DNA of 40,692 nt from contig NZ_PJPV01000160.1 of the NCBI RefSeq assembly GCF_002864045.1, positions 1-40,692 of the forward strand, read 5' to 3'. The DNA comes from Endozoicomonas acroporae. GTDB lineage: Bacteria; Pseudomonadota; Gammaproteobacteria; Pseudomonadales; Endozoicomonadaceae. Shown here one piece after another: positions 26,207 to 34,269 of the stretch. The position numbers were made by a program, and so were the translations under genes. A model generated the notes under the pieces. That model was not told the DNA's origin. It worked only from the letters and a program-made list of their open reading frames with translations, and ran no database searches. Position 1 is the first letter of the stretch. Each line of letters opens with the position of its first letter.

Positions 26207-26357
26207 GAGCACTCCATAACCGATAAGACAACACTCGATGTTCTGATGGCCGGTGGCACCCATAATTCGGTATATGTTGGTATTGAAAATTGCTCTCAAA
26301 CATCCGTTAATCGGCACTCGTAACAACATAACAAGCAGTTGATATCTGAGGGTACAC

Positions 26358-27050
26358 TTGAACGAATTACTATTGATTGGCCAGCTGCTGTTATTTTACG
26401 GCATGGTCATTTTAACTTACCGCCTGTTCGGCAAAATGGGGCTTCTCTGTTACACCGTGCTGGCCATCGTGGCTGCTAATATTGAAGTACTGGTGCAGAT
26501 CAATGCCTTCGGTATGGAGATGACCCTGGGCAATATCATGTTTGCCTCCACCTTCCTGGTGACCGATATCCTCAGTGAGGTGGGTGGTAAAAAATGGTCT
26601 GACTACGCAGTCAATGTCGGCTTCTTTACCTCGGCACTGTTTATTGCCATTTCCCAGAGCTGGCTGTATTTCATGCCCAATTCCCTGGATTTTGCCATGC
26701 CGCATATTCAGGCCATCTTCAGCAACACGCCTCGCCTGATGATTACCGGCCTGCTGGTTTATGCCATTACACAGCGCTTTGATGTGTGGCTTTACCACAA
26801 AATCTGGCACTGGACCGGGCTTATCGAGAATTATCTGTGGCTGCGCAACAATGTGTCCACCATGATTTCCCAGTTCCTGAATGCGGTTCTGTTTACTTTC
26901 GGAGCGTTTTACGGGACGTTCCCGGTGCCGGACCTGCTCAGTATCATCATCACCAGCTATGGTATCTTTGTGGTGACCAGCCTGTGTGATACTCCTGCCG
27001 TGTATCTGTGCAGAAAGATCAAGGTCAGGGAAATATGGGAGCGTACATGA
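26358..27050 (+). CDS. yhhQ: Queuosine precursor transporter family protein (YhhQ/VUT type)
   Basis: A 230-residue inner-membrane protein with about six hydrophobic helices. It carries family-typical segments ASTFLVTDILSEVGGKKW (about 64-81) and LRNNVSTMISQFLNAVLF (about 165-182), with the conserved TDILSE and SQ polar residues inside helices. YhhQ family members import 7-cyano-7-deazaguanine or related bases for tRNA queuosine modification (established for E. coli YhhQ). The exact substrate here is inferred. The frame begins with TTG at 26358, supported by GAGGG about 6 nt upstream; no better ATG precedes the first helix. It overlaps the next gene by 4 nt (ATGA), indicating a two-gene operon. 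Confidence 0.8.
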   Translation: MNELLLIGQLLLFYGMVILTYRLFGKMGLLCYTVLAIVAANIEVLVQINAFGMEMTLGNIMFASTFLVTDILSEVGGKKWSDYAVNVGFFTSALFIAISQSWLYFMPNSLDFAMPHIQAIFSNTPRLMITGLLVYAITQRFDVWLYHKIWHWTGLIENYLWLRNNVSTMISQFLNAVLFTFGAFYGTFPVPDLLSIIITSYGIFVVTSLCDTPAVYLCRKIKVREIWERT

Positions 27051-27700
27051 AAGTCATTATTACCGGAGCCAGTGCCGGTATTGGCCTGGCGGTTTGTCAG
27101 CGTTTTTTGCAAGATGAGCGCATCACCGTGGTGGGTATCGATGTTAATCCCGGCGAACTGGTTAACGACCGTTATCACCATTTTTTAGCCGATGTGGCGA
27201 ACCCGGAATCGCTCCCTGACATTAAGGGCGTAACACATCTGATCAACAACGCCGGGGTGCAAAACACCACACAGGACATCGCCATCAATTTAGGCGGGGT
27301 GATGAACTGTACCAGGCTGTACGGCTTGCAACCGGCGATTCAATCCATTGTCAATGTTGCCTCCGCCAGTGCTCATTCCGGTGCTGAATTTCCAGAGTAT
27401 GTTGCCTCCAAGGGCGGTGTTGTCGCCTACACTAAATGGACTGCGCTGCAGGTTGCTCAATACGGTGCCACCTGCAACAGTATTTCCCCGGGAGGCGTGC
27501 TTACCGAATTGAACAGGCCGGTCATGGACGATCCTGAAAAATGGCAGGCCATCATGAATGAAACGCTACTGCCCAAATGGGCCAGTTCTGAAGAAATAGC
27601 GCAGTGGATTTACTTTATGGCGATCATCAATCGCAGCATGACCGCACAGGATATTCTGGTGGATAACGGCGAGATGGCGAAGGCTAACTTTGTCTGGTGA
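27047..27700 (+). CDS. Short-chain dehydrogenase/reductase (SDR)
   Basis: A 217-residue Rossmann-fold oxidoreductase. The NAD(P)-binding loop TGASAGIG is at 6-13, the NNAG structural motif at 67-70, and the catalytic Ser near 106-108 with Tyr 118 and Lys 122 (YVASK). Asp 32 (GIDVN) at the end of strand 2 favours NAD(H) over NADP(H). The short length and a compressed region after strand 3 are somewhat unusual for classical SDRs of about 250 residues. I use ATG 27047, overlapping the yhhQ stop as ATGA, instead of the in-frame ATG at 27008, which lies inside yhhQ and adds a non-family extension. Substrate unknown. The operon with a nucleobase transporter may be fortuitous. Confidence 0.85.
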   Translation: MKVIITGASAGIGLAVCQRFLQDERITVVGIDVNPGELVNDRYHHFLADVANPESLPDIKGVTHLINNAGVQNTTQDIAINLGGVMNCTRLYGLQPAIQSIVNVASASAHSGAEFPEYVASKGGVVAYTKWTALQVAQYGATCNSISPGGVLTELNRPVMDDPEKWQAIMNETLLPKWASSEEIAQWIYFMAIINRSMTAQDILVDNGEMAKANFVW

Positions 27701-27713
27701 TCAATACCAGAGA

Positions 27714-27745
27714 CAGCCTCCCGGAACCGGTTAGGCTGCCGTTTT
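27714..27745 (+). terminator. Possible intrinsic terminator after the SDR gene
   Basis: CAGCCT and AGGCTG form the outer stem and CCGG-AA-CCGG the inner stem, with small bulges, followed by CCGTTTTC. The T tract is short, so this is a weak candidate. Confidence 0.45.
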
Positions 27746-27776
27746 CTTCATCAGCGGGCAAATAAGGAGAAGATCA

Positions 27777-28040
27777 ATGACCCTTAAAGAACTGAAAAAA
27801 GCCTTCAAAGAAAACCCTCTGCCTGTCGAGCTGCTGAGTCAGGAAGGAGATATCTATTTATGCCGGGTGGACGGGAAGCACCTGCTGAGTAATCACGATA
27901 CCACCCCCACTATTTTCCATAGCATTAGTGAGGCAAAAGAGATCCTTGGGGATGATATTGCTCGTCACTTGCAGCTGGTTTATTCCGAAACCTATGATGA
28001 AATGATCCATCCTGAAAATCAGGCCAAATCGTCAAAATGA
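27777..28040 (+). CDS. Small conserved protein, DUF6482-like
   Basis: An 87-residue soluble protein. The sequence (MTLKELKKAF, then GDIYLCRVDGKHLLSN, then FHSISEAKEILGD) resembles the small DUF6482-type proteins of Pseudomonas and Oceanospirillales relatives, with a short beta hairpin followed by a helix in which the SxxEAK segment is typical. This assignment is from memory of the pattern. The start is well supported by AAGGAG 8-9 nt upstream. Function unknown, with no clear operon partner. Confidence 0.7.
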   Translation: MTLKELKKAFKENPLPVELLSQEGDIYLCRVDGKHLLSNHDTTPTIFHSISEAKEILGDDIARHLQLVYSETYDEMIHPENQAKSSK

Positions 28041-28109
28041 GCCCGGGCGAGGTATTCGATAATACAGTGTGGCCCGCAAAACCTCCTTGCAAATGATACA
28101 AGGCCGTGA

Positions 28110-28352
28110 TCAACCCAACTTCTGTTTAGATGCCCAGATTGCCAGTTTGTGCTTCATGGTCACCTGGGATACCTGATCCTCTGGCAGAGGCTGGATGAGG
28201 TTATCATGGACCAGCAGCCGGTATATATATTCGATTTTCTCATTGGCAGAATCGGTCGCCTCAAATTCCACAACCCCCCGCTTCTCACCATACTTCATGC
28301 CATATTCAATGGCCTTCTTTACCAGCTCTTTTTCATTCTTCAGTTTCTTCAT
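28110..28352 (-). CDS. Small conserved protein, DUF5062-like
   Basis: An 80-residue protein starting MKKLKNEKELVKKAIEYG and containing FEATDSANEKIEYIYRLLVHD and MKHKLAIWASKQ. The pattern matches the DUF5062 proteins known from Vibrio-type gammaproteobacteria (recalled, not searched). A TTG 15 bases upstream would lengthen it by five residues, but ATG 28352 has GAGG 5 nt upstream and fits the family start. Function unknown. It is convergent with the gene at 27777-28040. Confidence 0.75.
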   Translation of the reverse strand: MKKLKNEKELVKKAIEYGMKYGEKRGVVEFEATDSANEKIEYIYRLLVHDNLIQPLPEDQVSQVTMKHKLAIWASKQKLG

Positions 28353-28558
28353 TGGTGCCTCATTCAATCCAGTGGTGTATTAGCACATTAGCTTTTATAA
28401 ACCATTTATGGCAAATCAGGAGACTGACCAGCAACACTATTACCGGTGCTGGGTTTATTCCGAAATTCCCAAACGCATCAGCCTGTCATGCGCTATTTCC
28501 AACGGTTATTACCAAAAGCGCTATTCCCTAGCGGGTTCAAATAAGGTAAAAGTTCCTT

Positions 28559-29419
28559 ATGAGAACCCCGAAACGAATCCAACCCCTGGTTGATGAAGGA
28601 CTGGTGGATGAAGTACTCCGCCAGCTAATGAGTGGTAAAGAAGCCGATGTCTATGTGGTGCGCTGTGGCAATGATATCCGCTGCGCCAAGGTTTATAAGG
28701 AAGCGGCAAAACGCAGCTTTAAAAAGGCCGTCCAATATCAGGAAGGCCGCAAAGAGCGCAACAGTCGCAGGCAGCGAGCCATCGAGAAAGGCTCCAGATA
28801 TGGCCGGAAACAGCAGGAAGAGACCTGGCAGAGTGCCGAGGTAGACGCCCTGTTCCGCCTGGCCAGAGTGGGCGTAAGAGTCCCACAGCCTTATATCTGC
28901 CTGGATGGCGTACTGTTGATGGAGCTGGTGACGGATGATGAAGGTCAGGTTGCCCCGCGCCTGGGTGAAGTGACCATGTCCGCCGAACAGGCCCGTGAAG
29001 ACCACGCCACCATGATGCATTATGTCATGCTGATGCTCTGTGCAGGCCTGGTTCATGGTGACCTGTCGGAATTCAATGTTCTGGTGGATGACTACGGCCC
29101 GGTGATTATCGACCTGCCCCAGGCCGTGGATGCCTCGGCCAACAACCATGCCCGCTCGATGCTGGCCAGGGACATCAACAACATCACGGAATACTATGGA
29201 CAGTTTGCACCGGACCTGTTGAACAGCCAGTATGCCAAAGAGATGTGGGCACTCTATGAAGATGGCGAACTGACCCCGGAAACCGAACTGACCGGCCTGT
29301 TCACCGAAGCGGAGCAAGCCGCCGATGTGGACTCAGTGCTGGCCGAAATAAAAGCGGTTCTGGCTGAGGAGCAGAAACGGCAGGAACGTCTGAGAGAATC
29401 TGATAACCCTGATGCCTGA
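28559..29419 (+). CDS. RIO1-type atypical serine kinase
   Basis: A 286-residue bacterial RIO-domain kinase of the kind called PA4780-like in Pseudomonas. The phosphate-binding strand is LMSGKEADVYVV (23-34), the ATP-anchoring lysine is in CAKVYK (Lys 44), the catalytic loop is HGDLSEFN (166-173, Asp 168 and Asn 173) and the metal-binding Asp is in IIDLPQAVD (Asp 185). These are the complete RIO catalytic residues, so the enzyme is probably active. The C-terminal 40 residues are acidic and helical. Cellular role in bacteria is unclear; the eukaryotic/archaeal homologues act in ribosome maturation. It is monocistronic as far as can be seen. Confidence 0.92.
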   Translation: MRTPKRIQPLVDEGLVDEVLRQLMSGKEADVYVVRCGNDIRCAKVYKEAAKRSFKKAVQYQEGRKERNSRRQRAIEKGSRYGRKQQEETWQSAEVDALFRLARVGVRVPQPYICLDGVLLMELVTDDEGQVAPRLGEVTMSAEQAREDHATMMHYVMLMLCAGLVHGDLSEFNVLVDDYGPVIIDLPQAVDASANNHARSMLARDINNITEYYGQFAPDLLNSQYAKEMWALYEDGELTPETELTGLFTEAEQAADVDSVLAEIKAVLAEEQKRQERLRESDNPDA

Positions 29420-30106
29420 CTGAGATGGAAGCCAGCCCTACCGGTCAGGTGGGGCAGGCCCAATCAAAACAATGCCCAAGCGTGGGCGGCGCAGTGCCAA
29501 TCGATCAGTTACTTCATTTAACTGGCAGCATGTTAATGATGTTACTGAATATCTGATTAGCCCTTTGACAACGTGTTTCAGGGAAATATCAACAATGATA
29601 CAAATAATATCATTTTTAAAAACATAACACCCTGTAATTACGATAAAGATAACATCTTTTTTAATTGATTGTTATTTGACCTCTGTCAATCTTTCCAGTT
29701 GATTTAACAAATACAATCAGAATCAGAGCTTTTATCTCAGCAATGGTTATTTTTCTTACAGGACTGTTTTGAAAGCCATGATAGAGAATATATGCAGAAA
29801 ATATTGATAACAGGAAACAATTGAAACAACACCTTCTTATTGTTTTCGAAAATTAGTTACAGGTGGTATCGCCATCTGAAAAGCAGGCAGGCAAAATCCT
29901 TTGCAAGGATTAACGAACAACAATGCCCTGTGCTACTTACTTTTTTTCTTTGCCGTGGAAAATTGTTTGTTTATTGCTGTTATTTGTTTTTCGCTTTTTA
30001 TTTAACAGTGGTACAAGCTGTTTTATTTTGGCATTGAGATTTGGATAACAAACAAAGCATTCGGTTAGTGACAGAAATTATCAACTTGGCTTTAAGTGAG
30101 GCATTA
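29420..30106. other. 687 bp AT-rich upstream region of the MFS transporter
   Basis: No supported gene. A 65-codon frame at 29840-30037 lacks a ribosome binding site and has no recognisable features. The section about 29560-29830 is strikingly AT-rich. It contains an inverted repeat TTGAC-CTCT-GTCAA (29676-29689) listed separately. The long AT-rich leader suggests regulated expression of the transporter. Confidence 0.5.
29676..29689. promoter_or_regulatory. FNR/CRP-family-like operator
   Basis: TTGAC-N4-GTCAA is a perfect dyad with the spacing of FNR/Anr sites (consensus TTGAT-N4-ATCAA), with C/G instead of T/A at the inner positions. It lies about 420 bp upstream of the transporter start, far for direct control unless the transcript start is distant. 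Confidence 0.3.
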
Positions 30107-31363
30107 ATGGCAACTGGTAAGAATCGTGGCTGGGTCGTAGTGACGGCTGGCCTGGCGATTAACTTAATGTTCGGCAGTCTTTACACGTGGAGTATCTTCT
30201 CCGAGAATTTTATTAACACTCAGGGCTGGACCGCTTCTCAGGCATCCACGCCCTACGCAGCGGCCATTGCCGCGTTTGCGCTGGTCATGCTGGTAGGTGG
30301 TAAGCTGCAGGATCGCCTGGGGCCGCGCGTTGTGATCACCATCGCAGGTCTGTGCACTGCGGCAGGTATGTTCCTGTGCAGTGCCATGCCCACCGAGACC
30401 GGCGTTATCCTGGGTTTTGGTGTTCTCAATGGTGCAGGAATCGGTCTGGGTTATTCCGCAACAGCTCCGGCAGCAGTGAAATGGTTCAAACCGGAGCAAA
30501 AAGGGTTAATTGTCGGTCTGGTTGTCACCGGCTTTGGTTTGGCACCGCTGTATGCGGCTCCGCTGGCCAAATACCTGATCGCAGAATATGGCCTGTTTGC
30601 CAGCTTTAATATACTGGCGGTGTTCTTCGGTAGTGTGATCGTTACTGGCGCCCAGTTCATGAGTGTTCCGGAAACCACAACAGGCATGGCGACTGCGGAT
30701 AAAAAGGCCAAAGAGACCCCGGTTGTTGCTGATGGCCCACAAACCGGTGAGTACAACTGGAAGCAGATGATCAGGACGCCACAGTTTGCCATGTTGTGGC
30801 TGATGTTTCTGGCAGGTTCCATGACCGGTCTGATGATGATTGGTCATATTGGTAACATTGCCAAGCTGCAACTGACCGATACCTTTAACATTACCCTGCT
30901 GGTTCAGGCGTTCTCTGTCGCCAATGCTTTGGGCCGCCCGGGTGCTGGCTTAATATCTGACAGGATCGGTCGTGCCCGCACCATGAGCATTCTATACACG
31001 TTGCAAGGTGCTGTGCTGTTGATGTTCGGTGGTTTTGATACCTTTAGCATGATCCTGATGGGTTCATTGGTTATCACCTTCGGCTATGGTGCAATGCTGG
31101 CAGTATTCCCGTCTGCAACGGCAGACTTCTTCGGTACCCGGAACCTGGGCTTTAACTACGCTATCCTGTTCAGCGCGTGGGGTGTTGCGGGCATGGCCGG
31201 TCCGAAACTGGCAGGCTATCTGCTGGACACCACGGGCGGTTATGAGAGCACCTTTATGATCTGTGCCGGAGTAAGTTTTGCAGCGGCTGCCATTGGTCTT
31301 ATGGTCAAACCACCGAAAAAAGCGGCTGATTTTGTGGGAGTGCAAGCTGCCCAGGCCGCTTGA
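30107..31363 (+). CDS. MFS transporter of the oxalate/formate antiporter (OFA) family
   Basis: A 418-residue inner-membrane carrier with 12 predicted helices. Family hallmarks: the N-terminal GWVVVTAGLAINLMFGSLYTW, the motif-A-like loop GGKLQDRLGPR between helices 2 and 3, LGYSATAPAAVKWFKPEQKGL around helices 4-5, and its C-terminal-half counterpart LGRPGAGLISDRIGR. OFA carriers exchange or import small organic anions such as oxalate, formate or pyruvate/lactate; the substrate here is unknown. I start at ATG 30107 with AGTGAGG 5 nt upstream; the frame is open from TTG 30041, but that extension does not resemble the family. A strong terminator follows at 31456. Confidence 0.85.
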   Translation: MATGKNRGWVVVTAGLAINLMFGSLYTWSIFSENFINTQGWTASQASTPYAAAIAAFALVMLVGGKLQDRLGPRVVITIAGLCTAAGMFLCSAMPTETGVILGFGVLNGAGIGLGYSATAPAAVKWFKPEQKGLIVGLVVTGFGLAPLYAAPLAKYLIAEYGLFASFNILAVFFGSVIVTGAQFMSVPETTTGMATADKKAKETPVVADGPQTGEYNWKQMIRTPQFAMLWLMFLAGSMTGLMMIGHIGNIAKLQLTDTFNITLLVQAFSVANALGRPGAGLISDRIGRARTMSILYTLQGAVLLMFGGFDTFSMILMGSLVITFGYGAMLAVFPSATADFFGTRNLGFNYAILFSAWGVAGMAGPKLAGYLLDTTGGYESTFMICAGVSFAAAAIGLMVKPPKKAADFVGVQAAQAA

Positions 31364-31455
31364 GTATTTTAATAAAGATCTTGATGGATTTCGGTAGGTT
31401 CTGATCAACAACACCTGAAATCCAGATAGAGCCGCTTGACCACGCTTCCTGATTA

Positions 31456-31485
31456 AAAGCCCGGCATTTTCCGGGCTTTGTTTTT
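31456..31485 (+). terminator. Strong rho-independent terminator
   Basis: AAAGCCCGG-CATTTT-CCGGGCTTT followed by GTTTTT. It is a perfect 9 bp stem with a 6 nt loop, 92 bp after the OFA transporter stop codon. Confidence 0.93.
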
Positions 31486-31536
31486 CCCACTTGCCACCAG
31501 GACATGGCCAATAATAAGCAAACAATATCCGCAACT

Positions 31537-32304
31537 TTACGACCTGAAACCCGCATACAATAAACCAGTCCTCAGCGTAATTGACCTGGGGCTTTCACAG
31601 TCCTTGTTGCACCAATGCAATAACGAGTTTTCAACAGTCTGGATGGCAATGGGCCCTCCTGCGCCAAATTTTCCAATGCAGAAACCGGAACCTATGTAAG
31701 TCATGGAATGAATCCACTCTTGCGTATAGGTATCTGACAGATTCAGATAGCTAAATGGCTTAACTGTTTTTATATCATTGACGACAGTATCGTTATAACA
31801 GGTCATCACTTTTTTAACAGAGAATCTGTTGACTCCGCAGTGTAAAAAATGTTCAAACTGATGACAGGATGATTGCTGATTCTTATTGTCTTCGGAAGTC
31901 GTACAGTAGCTTTCCCCTTGTGAAATCCACTTGATAAATCGTTTCCCCCAGGCGACTGGAGGGTGATATTCATATTCCCTGTCATTCTGGTCTTTGGCAA
32001 CAAAAGAAATATCATCATCCTGATCTTGAAAAAGCGACCTTACGTATTCATCAGCGCCCTCACCACAAATTGCTTTATAAGCCCTCCCTCCAATTTCAAA
32101 GCTGTGCATTATTGTTTTATTGGTAATAGCGGGATTAATTAATGATTGATGTGTCTGTATAAACGATTCCTTTATATAAATTTTAACAGTCTTTGCATGG
32201 CCCGTTTTCTTACCGGCAAATAAGGTGTTACTGCTGTCCTTCTGACGACTGTTTGCTGTCTGCCTGGGGTGAAGCTCCGTGATTGCGTTAGAGGGTATAT
32301 TCAT
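31537..32304 (-). CDS. Unknown 255-residue protein, overlaps the PPxY gene
   Basis: I recognise no family. The protein is soluble-looking, without a signal peptide or clear membrane helix. Features visible: a polar first 60 residues, a charged middle segment (SLFQDQDDDISFVAKDQND), and several cysteines in the C-terminal half (SCHQFEHFLHC, TCYND, SGFCIGKFGAGG, WCNKDC). It begins inside the last 17 bases of the upstream gene (32288-32881), so the two are translationally coupled and probably function together. Base composition is AT-richer than in the neighbouring housekeeping genes. The association with a PPxY-tailed membrane protein suggests a secreted or host-directed pair, but this is speculative. 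Confidence 0.6.
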   Translation of the reverse strand: MNIPSNAITELHPRQTANSRQKDSSNTLFAGKKTGHAKTVKIYIKESFIQTHQSLINPAITNKTIMHSFEIGGRAYKAICGEGADEYVRSLFQDQDDDISFVAKDQNDREYEYHPPVAWGKRFIKWISQGESYCTTSEDNKNQQSSCHQFEHFLHCGVNRFSVKKVMTCYNDTVVNDIKTVKPFSYLNLSDTYTQEWIHSMTYIGSGFCIGKFGAGGPIAIQTVENSLLHWCNKDCESPRSITLRTGLLYAGFRS

Positions 32305-32881
32305 TATTTATGGCTTCGTGATAACTGGGGGGTGCATCGTGCATGGGTTCATACGGCGGTAGAAGGAGAGGAGGAGCAATTATGTCCTGAGCCATGGACA
32401 AATTGTTATTGTGAAACAAGGGTTGGGTATCGATAACCTCAGCTTCGGTAACCGGGACCGGTGTCTTCTGGTCTTTTGCACCAGTACGATTAGAAAGCAT
32501 ATTGGCCGCAATATGGTCATCTTTTTTGCCAGTACAGGTTGATAGCTGCTCACGGTTCGCGTAAAGATATCCCACCAGACCTCCTGCCAGGCCTCCGCCC
32601 ATTGCCATTGCTCCGGTAATGCAGTAACAGCCACAAGCCTTAACAGTCAACGTACAACAAGCGTCTACACCCTTTGCGCTGGACATAGCGAGGCAACCTT
32701 TATTGATGCACTGCATGGCGTAGCCAACATATTGTGTACCACTGCAACCCGTTACCTGGATCCCCTTATAAATACCAAAACCGCAGCCCACCAGACTCCC
32801 GTAGTCATGGCCAACATCAACGCAGGCTTTCGGGTCCGTCATGGACCTGTGGATATTTTGGGTAGTGGGTGCAGTCAGCAT
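32288..32881 (-). CDS. Cys-rich membrane-associated protein with PPxY tail
   Basis: A 197-residue protein with 11 cysteines clustered in the N-terminal 120 residues (for example ACCTLTVKACGCYC), a Gly/Ala-rich hydrophobic stretch (GAMAMGGGLAGGLVGYLYA, about 90-108) likely to enter a membrane, and a polar C-terminal tail with LPPYEP (174-179) and PPSYHEA (184-190). PPxY is the ligand of WW domains, found in eukaryotic proteins such as Nedd4-type ubiquitin ligases and in viral late domains. Its presence in a flexible C-terminal tail suggests interaction with host machinery (inference). An AGAGGA ribosome binding site precedes the ATG. First gene of a two-gene operon with 31537-32304. Confidence 0.65.
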   Translation of the reverse strand: MLTAPTTQNIHRSMTDPKACVDVGHDYGSLVGCGFGIYKGIQVTGCSGTQYVGYAMQCINKGCLAMSSAKGVDACCTLTVKACGCYCITGAMAMGGGLAGGLVGYLYANREQLSTCTGKKDDHIAANMLSNRTGAKDQKTPVPVTEAEVIDTQPLFHNNNLSMAQDIIAPPLLLPPYEPMHDAPPSYHEAINNEYTL

Positions 32882-33103
32882 GCTACTGTTTCCTCTTGCT
32901 TATATCTCCCCCAAGAATCCCTTTGACATATTCTTGCCCGAAAAATTCCCCGCCAGACACACAGATTCAGTATTCACCCTGTCGAATGTAGACAGAAAGT
33001 GCCTTTTACGAGTTTTGCGACAACGGATAAATTATTCGGACTAATCCATAGCAGGCCATGGACGATAAAAGTAAAGCCGGAAACAACATCACAGGGACGA
33101 ACC

Positions 33104-33373
33104 ATGATCATCAGAACTGCTACCACCATAACTCTTATTGCCGGATTAGCCATCAGTGCCGCATCAGCCATCGCCAACGAGAGAAGGGTCACTGGAGGTG
33201 ATAATGCCTACTACATTGCTGACCATTCAGGCCCGACCTTCAGTTCCACTGACTTTGTCTGGCCAGAGAGCCGATTCAAAGGGGGTGACGGTTATGACGG
33301 ACCCGAAGATAACAGCAGCGCCTTTGAAGTTTATGTCATCCATGAAGAGAAAAAAGGCGGTGATAATCAATAA
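33104..33373 (+). CDS. Small exported protein, stop codon at MITE junction
   Basis: An 89-residue protein with a typical signal peptide (MIIRTATTITLIAGLAISAASAIA, cleavage near residue 24). The mature part is Gly/Asp-rich (GGDNAYYIADHSG, SRFKGGDGYDGPED). I choose ATG 33104 over the upstream ATG 32999 because AGGGA precedes it and the signal peptide starts there. The TAA stop (33371-33373) consists of the target TA plus the first base of the 161 bp fold-back element, so the native C-terminus may have been cut and replaced by this stop. The mature protein is probably periplasmic or secreted. No family is recognised. Confidence 0.65.
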   Translation: MIIRTATTITLIAGLAISAASAIANERRVTGGDNAYYIADHSGPTFSSTDFVWPESRFKGGDGYDGPEDNSSAFEVYVIHEEKKGGDNQ

Positions 33374-33533
33374 GTAGCTAACCATATGGAATCATATATT
33401 TCTGACTCCTTGTTCAGGCACTCTGCTTCGTTACAACTCCGGTCACATAGCTACGGCTATGCTCCCTCCGTTGTGCCTCGCATAGCACCTGCCCAAGTAG
33501 CCAGAAATATATGATTCCATATGGCCAGCTACT
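33373..33533. repeat. Fold-back MITE-like element, copy 4 (type A)
   Basis: A 161 bp copy flanked by TA (33371-33372 and 33534-33535). It differs from copy 1 by a single C/T. It starts within the stop codon of the small exported gene and ends 10 bp before the terminator shared with lolD. Confidence 0.92.
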
Positions 33534-33543
33534 TAGTTGATCC

Positions 33544-33572
33544 AAAAAAGCCCTCAGAAGAGGGCTTTTTTT
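33544..33572. terminator. Bidirectional rho-independent terminator downstream of lolD
   Basis: AAAAGCCCTC-AGAA-GAGGGCTTTT with A tract on the left and T tract on the right, functional on both strands. It overlaps the lolD stop codon on the minus strand and would also stop transcripts from the small exported gene on the plus strand. Confidence 0.93.
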
Positions 33573-34269
33573 ATACTACAGGGACAAGATGCCCATCTTC
33601 CAGGCGCAATGCCCGGTCCATCTGCCGGGCAAATACCATATCATGGGTCACGACAATAAAACTGGTGGTCAGCTGTTCACTGAGGGATTTCATCAACTCA
33701 TGAATCTTGCTGGCGGTATGGGGATCCAGATTGCCCGTTGGCTCATCCATCAGAACCAGGTCCGGACTGCCGACCAGTGCCCGGGCAATAGCCACCCTCT
33801 GCCGCTCACCACCGGAAAGTTCCGCCGGCTTATGGCTGGCCCGTTTCGACAGCCCCACCATGCCCAGCATTTCTTCCGCTCTCATGGTTGCCTGCCCCAC
33901 GGATACCTCTTTACGCAGCAGTAAGGGCATGGCAACATTTTCCAGGGCAGTAAATTCTGGCAGCAAATGATGGAACTGATAAACAAACCCCAGGTGACGG
34001 TTCCGCAATTCGCCCTGCTGTTGTTCAGATACCTTCATCAGCTGATGGCCACAGAGTATTACCTCACCGCTGGAAGGGTGATCCAACCCGGCCAACAGCT
34101 GAAGCAACGTTGTTTTTCCTGAACCGGAAGTACCGACAATCGCTACTCGTTCAGCGGGTGATACCAACAGGTCTATGCCTCTGAGCACCTCCAGTTTTTC
34201 AGGCCCTTCAGCAAATACTTTGGTTAGCCTGCGGCACTCCAGAACTGCACGGTTTTCGGAATTATTCAT
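33571..34269 (-). CDS. lolD: Lipoprotein-releasing ABC transporter ATP-binding subunit
   Basis: The ATPase that powers extraction of outer-membrane lipoproteins from the inner membrane to LolA. The 232-residue product has Walker A GTSGSGKTT (46-54), a Q-loop at VYQFHHLLPEF (Gln 98), the signature LSGGERQRVAIAR (151-163), and Walker B LVLMDEPTGNLD (171-182), all intact; the phrase RHLGFVYQFHHLLPEFTALEN is characteristic of LolD. It overlaps the permease gene upstream by 8 nt, a single transcription unit, and ends at a strong terminator. Confidence 0.97.
   Translation of the reverse strand: MNNSENRAVLECRRLTKVFAEGPEKLEVLRGIDLLVSPAERVAIVGTSGSGKTTLLQLLAGLDHPSSGEVILCGHQLMKVSEQQQGELRNRHLGFVYQFHHLLPEFTALENVAMPLLLRKEVSVGQATMRAEEMLGMVGLSKRASHKPAELSGGERQRVAIARALVGSPDLVLMDEPTGNLDPHTASKIHELMKSLSEQLTTSFIVVTHDMVFARQMDRALRLEDGHLVPVV

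Noticed and set aside
28408..28593. 61-codon plus-strand frame before the RIO kinase
   Set aside because: It overlaps the start of the RIO kinase, has no motif and no ribosome binding site; most likely non-coding.
29840..30037. 65-codon frame with hydrophobic C-terminal half upstream of the OFA transporter
   Set aside because: It lies in AT-rich DNA, has no ribosome binding site, and the hydrophobicity follows from T-rich codons; not supported as a gene.
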